Below, piece after piece: positions 6,579 through 13,179 of a DNA stretch of 13,195 nt. Origin of the DNA: Puniceicoccales bacterium (lineage in GTDB: Bacteria > Verrucomicrobiota > Verrucomicrobiia > Opitutales > LL51); NCBI GenBank assembly GCA_031259665.1, contig JAIRLD010000056.1:1-13195 (forward strand), written 5' to 3'. A model generated the notes under the pieces. The model was not told the DNA's origin. It ran no database searches and was given only the letters and a program-made list of their open reading frames with translations. Position numbers and translations under genes: made by a program. How positions within the stretch are numbered: position 1 is the first letter of the stretch; each line of letters starts with the position of its first letter.

Positions 6579-8387
6579 ATGGAAAAATTTTTTAATTGGA
6601 GAAAAAAAAATCGAAAATATATCGAAATAGCCCAAGAGATTCGTAGTTTGATTGAGAAGACGACGGAGGTGAATGGTGGACATTTGGCTTCCAATCTTGG
6701 GATTGTGGAATTATCGATTGCGCTCCATGAAGTTTTTGATTCAGGGGGAGATAGAATTATTTTCGATGTTTCTCACCAATGCTATGCGCACAAGATCCTC
6801 ACCGATCGTCGGGATCGATTTTCGACTCTCCGCCAGACCGATGGTATTTCCGGATTTACTTCACCCGGGGAGAGTTTTCATGACGTATTTTTTTGTGGTC
6901 ATGCAGGAACGGCTTTATCGAGTGCGTTAGGTATTGCGATGGCGCGTGATCGATTACATCAGGATTACCATGTTATTGCGGTTATCGGTGACGCATCGTT
7001 AACCAATGGACTCACTTTGGAAGCTTTGAATAATATTGGAGAGACACGATTAATCGTCGTACTAAATGACAATGGTTATGCGATCGCTAAGAATGTTGGT
7101 TTCATTGCGCACTATCTCAGCGGAATTATGCGCAGCAATATTTATAATCGCCTTAAGGATTTTTTTAAGCATGGGTTACGAAAATTACCATTTGGTCATC
7201 CATTGATTCATTTACTATCTCGAATTAAACGGGGGATCAAGGCGTTCTTACTGCCGTCTTCATTTTTTGAGTGTTATGGTTTACGCTACATAGGTCCCAT
7301 CGATGGACACAATGTGACAGATCTCGTTGATGCTTTAAATTTTTGCAAACGGGAGAAACATCCCATACTTTTGCATGTTAAGACAAAAAAGGGCTATGGT
7401 AATGTGAGGGCAGAAAATTGTCCTGAAGAGGCTCATGGGATTGGGATTAGTCGACAAAATTCCGATGGATATTCTCAAATTTTTGGGCGGACGCTATGTG
7501 ATTTAGCGGAAAAGGATTCGCGGATTGTAGCGATTACAGCGGCGATGGCACGGGGGACAGGGCTTAATTTTTTTCAACAAAAATTTCCGGAGCGATTTTT
7601 CGATGTAGGAATTGCCGAGGGACATGCGATTACTTTTGCGGCGGGACTTGCGAAGGCTGGATTGTTACCCGTATGTGCGATTTACTCCACTTTTTTACAA
7701 CGTGCATTCGACAACATTTTCCACGACATTGCGCTACAAAATTTACCGATCATCATTGCTATTGATCGAGCTGGTCTCTGTCCTCAAGACGGTCCGACGC
7801 ACCATGGACTTTTCGACATAGCGTTTTTGAAGAGCGTACCGAATCTTATAATTATGCAGCCTAAGGATGGCAATGAGTTAAGCAAAATGTTAGAGGCAGC
7901 GATTCATTTTCATGCTCCCTGTTGTATTCGTTATCCCCGTAGCGTCAGGGTATCGACGGACAGTCATTGTACAGCCGTTGAGTTAGGGAAGGGCGAGATC
8001 ATTCAATGGGGAAAAGATATTTGTCTAATTGCGTTAGGGGATAAGGTTTCCGTTGCGATGGCTGTTATTGAGAAATTGCCTCATTATTCTTTTACAATTA
8101 TTAATGCTCGTTTTGTAAAACCGCTGGACGAAATTTTAATCATTACATGTGCTCGGGATCATAAAAAAATTTACATATTAGAGGATCATGTGCAAGCGGG
8201 AGGATTTGGGAGTGCCGTTGCTGAATTTTTTACTCAGAGAAATATTGCCATTGATTTACATATTTTCGCTTGGCCGAATTGCTTTATTCCCCACGCTTCG
8301 AATAATGAAGATCTCGAAAAAATGTTTCATTTAACGGCGGATGACATTGCCGTAAGTATTGCGAATGATTTCGAAGGGGGAAAATAA
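6579..8387 (+). CDS. dxs: 1-deoxy-D-xylulose-5-phosphate synthase
   Basis: Thiamine-diphosphate enzyme condensing pyruvate with glyceraldehyde 3-phosphate, the first step of the MEP isoprenoid pathway and a source for thiamine and pyridoxal. The 602 residues cover the three transketolase-like domains: GGHLASNLG with His35; FDVSHQCYAHK with His71; GHAGTALS; cofactor/Mg motif GDASLTNGL...VLNDN (137-165); GPIDGHN (239-244); catalytic Glu347 in VGIAEGHAITFAAG; DGPTHHGLFD (404-413); and IRYPR (450-454). It is somewhat shorter at the N-terminus than the E. coli enzyme. The usual GDG is GDA here; the metal-binding Asp and Asn are kept, so activity is expected. It starts at ATG 6579, with only AAAAGGG close by. 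It is divergent from the ankyrin gene; its glyceraldehyde-phosphate substrate is a product of TpiA. Confidence 0.96.
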   Translation: MEKFFNWRKKNRKYIEIAQEIRSLIEKTTEVNGGHLASNLGIVELSIALHEVFDSGGDRIIFDVSHQCYAHKILTDRRDRFSTLRQTDGISGFTSPGESFHDVFFCGHAGTALSSALGIAMARDRLHQDYHVIAVIGDASLTNGLTLEALNNIGETRLIVVLNDNGYAIAKNVGFIAHYLSGIMRSNIYNRLKDFFKHGLRKLPFGHPLIHLLSRIKRGIKAFLLPSSFFECYGLRYIGPIDGHNVTDLVDALNFCKREKHPILLHVKTKKGYGNVRAENCPEEAHGIGISRQNSDGYSQIFGRTLCDLAEKDSRIVAITAAMARGTGLNFFQQKFPERFFDVGIAEGHAITFAAGLAKAGLLPVCAIYSTFLQRAFDNIFHDIALQNLPIIIAIDRAGLCPQDGPTHHGLFDIAFLKSVPNLIIMQPKDGNELSKMLEAAIHFHAPCCIRYPRSVRVSTDSHCTAVELGKGEIIQWGKDICLIALGDKVSVAMAVIEKLPHYSFTIINARFVKPLDEILIITCARDHKKIYILEDHVQAGGFGSAVAEFFTQRNIAIDLHIFAWPNCFIPHASNNEDLEKMFHLTADDIAVSIANDFEGGK

Positions 8388-8677
8388 AGGCGTGGAAATT
8401 TTTAAAAACCTGAACGATGAATTTACAATAAGAAATGATTCGATAGGCCCATGTATTTTGGTGAAATCTTAACATGTCGCTCGCTCCCACCCTCTTCTAT
8501 CTGTTAGCCTTGAAAGAAAAACCGCGGCTGTCAAGTACTTTTCTGAAAATATTTTTCAGGAAATCTCCAAAAAACTTGGAGAATACCCACAATAATAGCG
8601 ATAATAAATCCATATTCGTAAACTTTTTTATTGCGTATTACCGAAGGAACCCCAACGTTATTTCAGGAGAATTCATT
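8388..8677 (+). other. dxs to PFP-like gap with leader hairpins and Shine-Dalgarno
   Basis: There is no convincing gene in this 290-nt gap. Two hairpins stand back to back: 8540-8549 with 8553-8563 (TTTCTGAAAA pairing with a one-base bulge) and 8564-8570 with 8576-8582 (perfect 7-bp TCTCCAA/TTGGAGA, loop AAAAC). Neither is followed by a T tract, so neither looks like a simple terminator. AGGAGA at 8665-8670, 7 nt before ATG 8678, is a strong ribosome-binding site and decides the downstream start. A 26-codon GTG frame at 8392-8472 and an in-frame extension from 8474 lack support. Confidence 0.5.
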
Positions 8678-9847
8678 ATGGCAAATCTATTAGCGGGTAA
8701 CGTTTTGGTGGTTCAAGTGGAGTGTCTTTCCCCTGTTTCCAATGCAGTTTTAGGTGGTATTATCTCGGGAGCGCTCAATTATGAACGTGTCGAAGAAATT
8801 TATGGTTCCGTTAATGGTTTTTGCGGTATCCTAAACCATGACCTTATCGATCTCGCTTCCCAGCCACAACAAATAGTCCGCGATTTAACCTTTACTCCAG
8901 GAGCAGCACTCGGAACATTCGATTGGTTTGATCGTTCTACGGAAGAAATCGAAACACTTTTTTCTGCCTTCGAAGAATATAATATCCGCTTTCTTTTTAC
9001 AATTGGTGGGCCTAAAACCCAATCCATTGCCCTAGAACTATTTCAAATGGCACAACAACGCGCCTATGCCATCCAAATCATTTCTATCCCTGATACCATT
9101 TATAACGATTTACCCATTACGGATCATTCCCTCGGCTATGGCAGTGTTTCTAAATTTATAACCACAACCATTCGTGAACTTTCTTGCTATACGGCAGCCG
9201 TTGCTAACCACGATCTCGTCAATGTTATTGAAATCGCAGCGGATAAATCCAATTGGCTTATGGCAAGTGCATTACTAAATGTTACCCCTTTCCACATCGT
9301 CCTTTTGCCATCCGAAAATTTTTCCGAAGAAAAATTTCTGAAGGCGGTACAAAATGTTTTAAAATCAAACCATTACTGCTGTGTAGTCGCATCCGATTTT
9401 CTCGTTGACGATGAAGGGAACTATATCTCAGGAAAAACAATAGGTACCGCGGAAAAACTGAAGGAAATTTTAGAAGAATCGTTAGAAGTGCGTGTTTTAA
9501 CGACTAAATTGGGGGCGTTGCAGTATAGTGCGGCGCATTTTTTATCGAAAACCGATGTGGATGAAGCCTATGCCTGTGGAGTTAAAGCCGTCGGTTTTGC
9601 CCTTGATGGGTTAACGGGCAAGATGGTTACGATTTTACGTTCGGAAGGGAATCGCTATGGGGTAGAGTATGGCATGGCCGATTTAGCCAATATTTGTGGA
9701 CATGAAAAATCGATCCCGAACCATTGGTTCGACGAGGGAGGTAAGTTAAATGCTAATTTTTCAAAATATGCTTTGCCTCTAATCCAAGGGAATGTGGTGA
9801 TACCGGAGAATAATGGATTACCCAAATTTGCCACTTTGAAGAAATAA
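8678..9847 (+). CDS. Phosphofructokinase/PFP-family protein, probably catalytically inactive
   Basis: The 389-residue protein has the overall order of a PPi- or ATP-dependent 6-phosphofructokinase: an N-terminal nucleotide-type loop (LVVQVECLSPVSNAVLGG, 10-27), TIGGPKT (108-114), IPDTIYNDLPITDHSLGYGS (137-156) and ALDGLTGKM (308-316). The middle motif clearly matches the family's IPKTIDNDLPGTDHSFG. Key residues are changed: the catalytic Asp of TIDND is Tyr142, the Lys of PKT is Asp139, GGDD/GGDG is GGPK, the N-terminal GG is VE, and the MGR motif is AAD (187-189). I infer a pseudoenzyme, possibly a regulatory partner of an active paralogue, as plant PFP alpha subunits are. The start at ATG 8678 is fixed by the strong AGGAG. 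A terminator and composite repeat follow. Confidence 0.8.
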   Translation: MANLLAGNVLVVQVECLSPVSNAVLGGIISGALNYERVEEIYGSVNGFCGILNHDLIDLASQPQQIVRDLTFTPGAALGTFDWFDRSTEEIETLFSAFEEYNIRFLFTIGGPKTQSIALELFQMAQQRAYAIQIISIPDTIYNDLPITDHSLGYGSVSKFITTTIRELSCYTAAVANHDLVNVIEIAADKSNWLMASALLNVTPFHIVLLPSENFSEEKFLKAVQNVLKSNHYCCVVASDFLVDDEGNYISGKTIGTAEKLKEILEESLEVRVLTTKLGALQYSAAHFLSKTDVDEAYACGVKAVGFALDGLTGKMVTILRSEGNRYGVEYGMADLANICGHEKSIPNHWFDEGGKLNANFSKYALPLIQGNVVIPENNGLPKFATLKK

Positions 9848-9850
9848 TGC

Positions 9851-10172
9851 CCAGAGGGTTCCGGTTGTCCAGAGGGTTCTGCCCTCCGGACTCCCGCAAG
9901 GAGGCACAAGCCTCCTCGGCCGCAAGGTCAAGTTTTTTTCAGTTCCGCGCAACTCCTGTGCAATTTTGCATAGGAGTTGTGCGGCGTTTTTTTATTTATC
10001 TTTTTTCAGGCCCGCCCGCGGCGAAGCCGCGGGCGGGCCTCTTGGCCCCTGCGGATTGGCCCAGTGGCGGTGCCACGGGACCAATCCGCAAATCCAGATC
10101 CAGGAGACAGTACCTCCTGGCAGAGATTCTAAGGGCGCGTAGCCCTTAGGCTCTCGCAGCTACGCCGCGAGA
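9851..10172 (+). repeat. Composite hairpin repeat, copy 4 (after PFP-like gene)
   Basis: Occupies most of the 452-nt gap, in PFP-like gene orientation. A partial duplicated head (9851-9860) precedes the head 9868-9890. The next module is AGGAGGC/GCCTCCT (9899-9905 with 9910-9916), a paired change from GGAGTC/GACTCC elsewhere. The long stem is lost, leaving only its right end GGCCGCAAGGTCAAG; an ordinary terminator follows (9945-9993). Distal modules: 15-bp GC stem (10008-10022 with 10026-10040, loop GAA); GCGGATTGG...CCAATCCGC (10051-10089); CCAGGAG/CTCCTGG (10100-10120); CTAAGGGC/GCCCTTAG (10129-10149); and TCTCGC...GCGAGA (10152-10172). Nothing else is seen in the gap before the promoter region at 10252. 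Confidence 0.9.
9945..9993 (+). terminator. Intrinsic terminator after the PFP-like gene
   Basis: Eighteen-nt arms (9945-9962 and 9967-9984, loop ATTT) followed by CG and seven T. Two positions pair as G-U in plus-strand RNA rather than as Watson-Crick pairs, which fits an RNA structure read in this direction. It lies about 100 nt after the stop, inside the composite repeat. Confidence 0.85.
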
Positions 10173-10251
10173 ACTTTAAATTTTGATGACTCGCCATTTC
10201 AATGGATCATTATGCCGCCAAAATGCCCAATCATTTGTGTAATGACCCAAT

Positions 10252-10279
10252 TTAACATTGAAAATTCATAAAATATACC
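10252..10279 (+). promoter_or_regulatory. Candidate nitroreductase promoter
   Basis: TTAACA (10252-10257), 16-nt spacer, TATACC (10274-10279). This would start transcription about 14 nt before ATG 10300. Matches are 5 of 6 and 4 of 6. No Shine-Dalgarno is visible in the short leader. Confidence 0.4.
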
Positions 10280-10299
10280 AATAGTCCCGAAAAAATTAT

Positions 10300-10824
10300 A
10301 TGGAACAATTTAATAATTTGGTTATCGAAACGATTCTAAATCGCAGTAGTGTTCGCTCATACAAAAGCGATCAAATTGATGAGGAAGCGCTGTCCGTTAT
10401 ATTAAAATGTGGCCTGCGCGCACCCAATGGATGGAACCATCAACCCTGGGATATCGTCTATGTTCAGGATAAAACTTTTCTCGATGAACTGAACCTTGCG
10501 ATTACCTCCAATTCGAATAGCAGCGTTTTTTACCATGCACCTACGGTAGTTTTTATCTCGGGCGATAAAAATGACGAATACTACGCAGCAGATTGCCCAC
10601 TAGCCGCAGAGAACATGGTCATTGCCGCCGCTTCCCTCAGCATCGGTAGCTGCATCATCGCTTACCTTTCTAATTTTCTGAATACTCAGGCAGGGCAGGT
10701 CTATAAAGAAAAATTGGGCATTCCTGAAGATTACGAGGTCTGCGTAGCCATAGCATTCGGTTATCCTACCACACCAAACCGCTCCCTAACGTTGAGGGAC
10801 GAAAGTAAAATCCGTAAATATTAG
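10300..10824 (+). CDS. Nitroreductase-family FMN oxidoreductase
   Basis: Flavoprotein of 174 residues from the NfsB/NADH-oxidase-like fold, acting as a homodimer with FMN at the interface. It has the FMN phosphate-binding RSSVRSY (15-21), APNGWNHQPW (41-50) and the later DCPLAAENMVIAAASLSIGSC segment (about 98-117), with VAIAFGYP near 150 before the C-terminal arm. NAD(P)H-dependent reduction of quinones or nitro compounds is the family activity; the physiological substrate cannot be told. At 174 residues it is a compact member. It stands alone between two composite repeats, the second starting 6 nt after its stop. Confidence 0.9.
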   Translation: MEQFNNLVIETILNRSSVRSYKSDQIDEEALSVILKCGLRAPNGWNHQPWDIVYVQDKTFLDELNLAITSNSNSSVFYHAPTVVFISGDKNDEYYAADCPLAAENMVIAAASLSIGSCIIAYLSNFLNTQAGQVYKEKLGIPEDYEVCVAIAFGYPTTPNRSLTLRDESKIRKY

Positions 10825-10830
10825 ATCTAC

Positions 10831-11157
10831 CCAGAGGGCTCTGCCCTCTGGACTCCCGCAAGGAGTCAAAAACTCCCTGACCTCGTCTTTGCGGCCGAGC
10901 CCGGCGCATGCTGCGCCGGGCTCGGCCGCTAGGGTCAAGTTAGCCCCGCGGCTGCGCCGCGGGGGCTGCTTTTTTTATTTTAATAAAAGTGTTTTTTAAA
11001 ATCACCGGCCCCGCCCTCTCGTCGCTTCGCGACGAGAGGGCGGGGCTCTTGGCCCCTGCGGTTTGATTCAGTGGCATCGCTACTGGACCAAACCGCAAAT
11101 CCAGGTCCAGGGAGGCGGTGCCTCCTGGCGAGGATTCTAAGGGCGCGCAGCCCTTAG
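10831..11157 (+). repeat. Composite hairpin repeat, copy 5 (most complete)
   Basis: It fills most of the 392-nt gap before mutY, in nitroreductase orientation. Modules: perfect head CCAGAGGGC/GCCCTCTGG (10831-10851, loop TCT); GACTCC (10851-10856), GGAGTC (10862-10867) and ACTCC (10872-10876), giving alternative pairings; 18-bp long stem (10891-10908 with 10912-10929); GC hairpin (10943-10952 with 10956-10966); AT spacer 10981-10997 identical to 3924-3940; 18-bp stem (11008-11025 with 11029-11046, loop TTC); GCGGTTTG...CAAACCGC (11058-11096); CCAGGGAGGC/GCCTCCTGG (11107-11128); and CTAAGGGC/GCCCTTAG (11137-11157). The remaining 59 nt to mutY is AT-rich with no clear promoter. Confidence 0.93.
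10943..10977 (+). terminator. Probable intrinsic terminator (GC hairpin of copy 5)
   Basis: GCCCCGCGGC/GCCGCGGGG stem with loop TGC, followed within a few bases by eight T (10970-10977). This is the same module as 5347-5371, here with a textbook T tract. Confidence 0.72.
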
Positions 11158-11216
11158 ATTACAAGCAAAAATAAAACTTCTAAAATCTAATAAATATATT
11201 TATTGTAACGTGTCCC

Positions 11217-12308
11217 ATGCCATTTTTTTCTGAAAATACTACAGATCGGCCAATTGGCCATCCTCTCGTGGATTGGTTTATAAAAAATCGACGCATTTTG
11301 CCCTGGAGAACGAATCCATCAATTTACAACCGCCTCGTTTCCGAATTCATGTTGCAACAGACGCAGGTCGCTACGGTTGTCCCATACTTCAAGCGTTGGA
11401 TTGAGCAATTTCCATCCATTGAGGCACTCGCCGGGGCTAGTGAGGAACAAGTTTTAAAGGCATGGGAAGGGCTCGGTTACTACTCTCGCGTAAGAAATTT
11501 ACATAAAACTGCAAAAAAAATTGTCGCTCAGCAAACAAATTCGATCAATTCAAAACACTTCATTTTTCCTAAAACCCCTAAAGAATGGAAACAGTTGCCG
11601 GGTATTGGCGATTATACGGCCCACGCACTCGCTTCGATCGCCCAAAATCAATGTATTGCGGCGATTGATGGCAATGTGATCCGCGTCCTTTGTCGCATTC
11701 ACGCCATTCAACGACCCTTTGAAAGTAAAAATCAGGCCGCAAAGTATGTCAAAAATATCGCCCATTCCCACATTCCTCCCGATGAAAGTGTCAACTATAA
11801 TGAAGCGATCATGGAACTTGGCGCTTTGATTTGTAAACCACAAAAACCATCCTGCAACCGCTGCCCCATCGGTTCACATTGCCGCAGTTTTCAGGAAAAA
11901 CTCGACTGCTCTCAAATTCCGAAATTTAAAAAAAATACTTATATTAAGAAAATTATTCGACGTATTTTTATTCGCAATGAACAATCTATAATTCTAAAAC
12001 ACACACACACCAATCGTTTGCATAATATTTTTGAACTTCCCCTGTGCGAGGATATTAGCGGAAAGATACCCAACCAAAAAATTAATGAAAAAATACTCTA
12101 CCGAGAAATTGCTAAAATTAACCGTTCCATCGCCCATGAACGCATTACAGAAATCATCCTTGAACCTAAACATTTGCCAAAAGATTTCGAAAGCTTACCG
12201 AAAGATAACCCGGAATTAATGCTTTTGCCCATCTATGAGCTCCCAAATATTACCCTTTCCGGTCCCCATCGCAAATGGTTAGATAAACAATTATTTGCAT
12301 GTCCGTAG
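11217..12308 (+). CDS. mutY: Adenine DNA glycosylase MutY
   Basis: Base-excision repair enzyme removing adenine mispaired with 8-oxoguanine. The 363 residues show catalytic Glu43 in SEFMLQQTQV, a helix-hairpin-helix LPGIGDYTA (127-135), catalytic Asp151 in AIDGNVIRV, and the [4Fe-4S] site Cys206-x6-Cys213-x2-Cys216-x5-Cys222. Residues from about 235 form the NUDIX-like C-terminal domain that reads 8-oxoG, here rather diverged. The length is normal. It starts at ATG 11217 with no Shine-Dalgarno and a short AT-rich upstream region. It is monocistronic in this window; the 93 nt after it, before the tRNA genes, hold no clear hairpin terminator. Confidence 0.95.
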   Translation: MPFFSENTTDRPIGHPLVDWFIKNRRILPWRTNPSIYNRLVSEFMLQQTQVATVVPYFKRWIEQFPSIEALAGASEEQVLKAWEGLGYYSRVRNLHKTAKKIVAQQTNSINSKHFIFPKTPKEWKQLPGIGDYTAHALASIAQNQCIAAIDGNVIRVLCRIHAIQRPFESKNQAAKYVKNIAHSHIPPDESVNYNEAIMELGALICKPQKPSCNRCPIGSHCRSFQEKLDCSQIPKFKKNTYIKKIIRRIFIRNEQSIILKHTHTNRLHNIFELPLCEDISGKIPNQKINEKILYREIAKINRSIAHERITEIILEPKHLPKDFESLPKDNPELMLLPIYELPNITLSGPHRKWLDKQLFACP

Positions 12309-12401
12309 TCTTTTTATCTTTTCTTTCTATTCTCCCTAAGTCAAAATATCTCCGTTATCTAAAAACTCCTTACCCCCAAAAGTAAAAATATTTGGCCATC
12401 A

Positions 12402-12476
12402 TGGCACCCCCACGGGGAATCGAACCCCGGTTTCCGGAATGAGAATCCGACGTCCTAACCGCTAGACGATAAGGGC
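12402..12476 (-). tRNA. tRNA-Glu (anticodon CUC)
   Basis: Full cloverleaf on the minus strand, 75 nt with encoded CCA. Acceptor GCCCTTA pairs with TGGGGGT using G-U pairs. The D arm is GTCTAGCGGTTAGGAC, anticodon stem TCGGA/TCCGG with loop TTCTCAT (anticodon CTC), and T arm CGGGG-TTCGATT-CCCCG. It lies 103 nt downstream of the UUC isoacceptor. That spacer contains a TTGACA on the minus strand but no fitting -10, so co-transcription is the simpler reading. Confidence 0.93.
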
Positions 12477-12579
12477 AACCTTCTCAACCTTTGAATTCTG
12501 ACCCAACTTGTCAATAAATAAACTCCCAAAGCGCAGAATATTCCATCTTTCTCAAATTTATCACCAAATACAAAAATAG

Positions 12580-12657
12580 TGGCGTCCCGTATGGGATTCG
12601 AACCCATGTTGCAGGAATGAAAATCCTGTGTCCTGGACCAGACTAGACGAACGGGAC
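12580..12657 (-). tRNA. tRNA-Glu (anticodon UUC)
   Basis: Full cloverleaf on the minus strand, 78 nt with encoded CCA. Acceptor GTCCCGT/ACGGGAC is perfectly paired. The D arm is GTCTAGTCTGGTCCAGGAC, anticodon stem CAGGA/TCCTG with loop TTTTCAT (anticodon TTC), and T arm ATGGG-TTCGAAT-CCCAT. It is the first of a tandem Glu pair. With the CUC gene it covers both GAA and GAG. Divergent from the pyrophosphatase gene. Confidence 0.96.
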
Positions 12658-12720
12658 CAACAATATACCGACTATAACCGCTCCGCGATTGACCAACCTC
12701 CACAAAACCTGAGATTTCCA

Positions 12721-12726
12721 TATAAT
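12721..12726 (+). promoter_or_regulatory. Candidate -10 of the pyrophosphatase-family gene
   Basis: Perfect TATAAT 36 nt before ATG 12763, giving a leader of about 30 nt. No -35 is found at 16-18 nt; TTGACC at 12689-12694 is too far (26 nt). A 9-codon frame from ATG 12744 overlaps the gene start. Confidence 0.4.
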
Positions 12727-12762
12727 ATTGCAAGAATTTTTTTATGAATAGAATCTCATTCC

Positions 12763-13179
12763 ATGGAAAATGACAACGAATCCCAAAAGGAAAATAACGA
12801 CTTTTGGCAGATTTTAGAACAACAAATTCGTGAAAATGGGATCACCATCGATAGGCCAAAAGGAAAGCCCCATCCCCGCTTTCCTGATCTTATCTACCCC
12901 ATCGATTACGGCTACATTCCCCATACGAAATCAATGGACGGCGAAGGTATCGACATATTGTTCGGTACAGCGAAAAAACAAGAAATCGAAGGATTAATTT
13001 GTACCTTTGATGCCATAAAAAAAGATTCGGAAATTAAAATCCTATATGCTTGCAACGAAGATGAAATTCGAATGGCAAAGGCTATGTTCTCCTCCCCACC
13101 AATGTACGGCATTCTCGTCCGCAGGGAAACTGTTATGGGGCTCCGCCCCAAACCCCACAAGGAGTCAGAGACTCCTTGA
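12763..13179 (+). CDS. Inorganic-pyrophosphatase-family protein with repeat-encoded tail
   Basis: Small cytoplasmic protein whose core (about 30-120) follows the short soluble pyrophosphatase-like pattern: IDRPKGKPHPRFPDLIYPIDYGYIP at 29-53 (Arg31, Lys33, Tyr49), then the acidic DGEGIDILFG (59-68) and a second half ICTFDAIKKDSEIKILYACNED. The acidic motif differs from the canonical DGDPLD of large family I enzymes, and the protein is shorter, so pyrophosphate hydrolysis is likely but not certain. A charged N-terminal extension (1-20) precedes it. The domain should end near GILVRR (116-121). The last 14 residues, MGLRPKPHKESETP, and the stop codon come from a composite repeat, as in TpiA. No Shine-Dalgarno is seen. 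Confidence 0.78.
   Translation: MENDNESQKENNDFWQILEQQIRENGITIDRPKGKPHPRFPDLIYPIDYGYIPHTKSMDGEGIDILFGTAKKQEIEGLICTFDAIKKDSEIKILYACNEDEIRMAKAMFSSPPMYGILVRRETVMGLRPKPHKESETP

Noticed and set aside
8392..8472. 26-codon GTG frame just after dxs
   Set aside because: Too short, no Shine-Dalgarno, no recognisable motif.
8474..8677. N-terminal extension of the PFP-like protein from ATG 8474
   Set aside because: The extra 68 residues resemble nothing in the family, contain leader hairpins, and a strong AGGAG sits exactly before ATG 8678.
9847..10149. 100-codon open frame after the PFP-like gene
   Set aside because: Composed entirely of repeat modules and a terminator hairpin.
10831..11157. CRISPR array or insertion sequence
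   Set aside because: Repeats are non-identical palindromic modules without regular spacers, and no Cas or transposase gene is present in the window.
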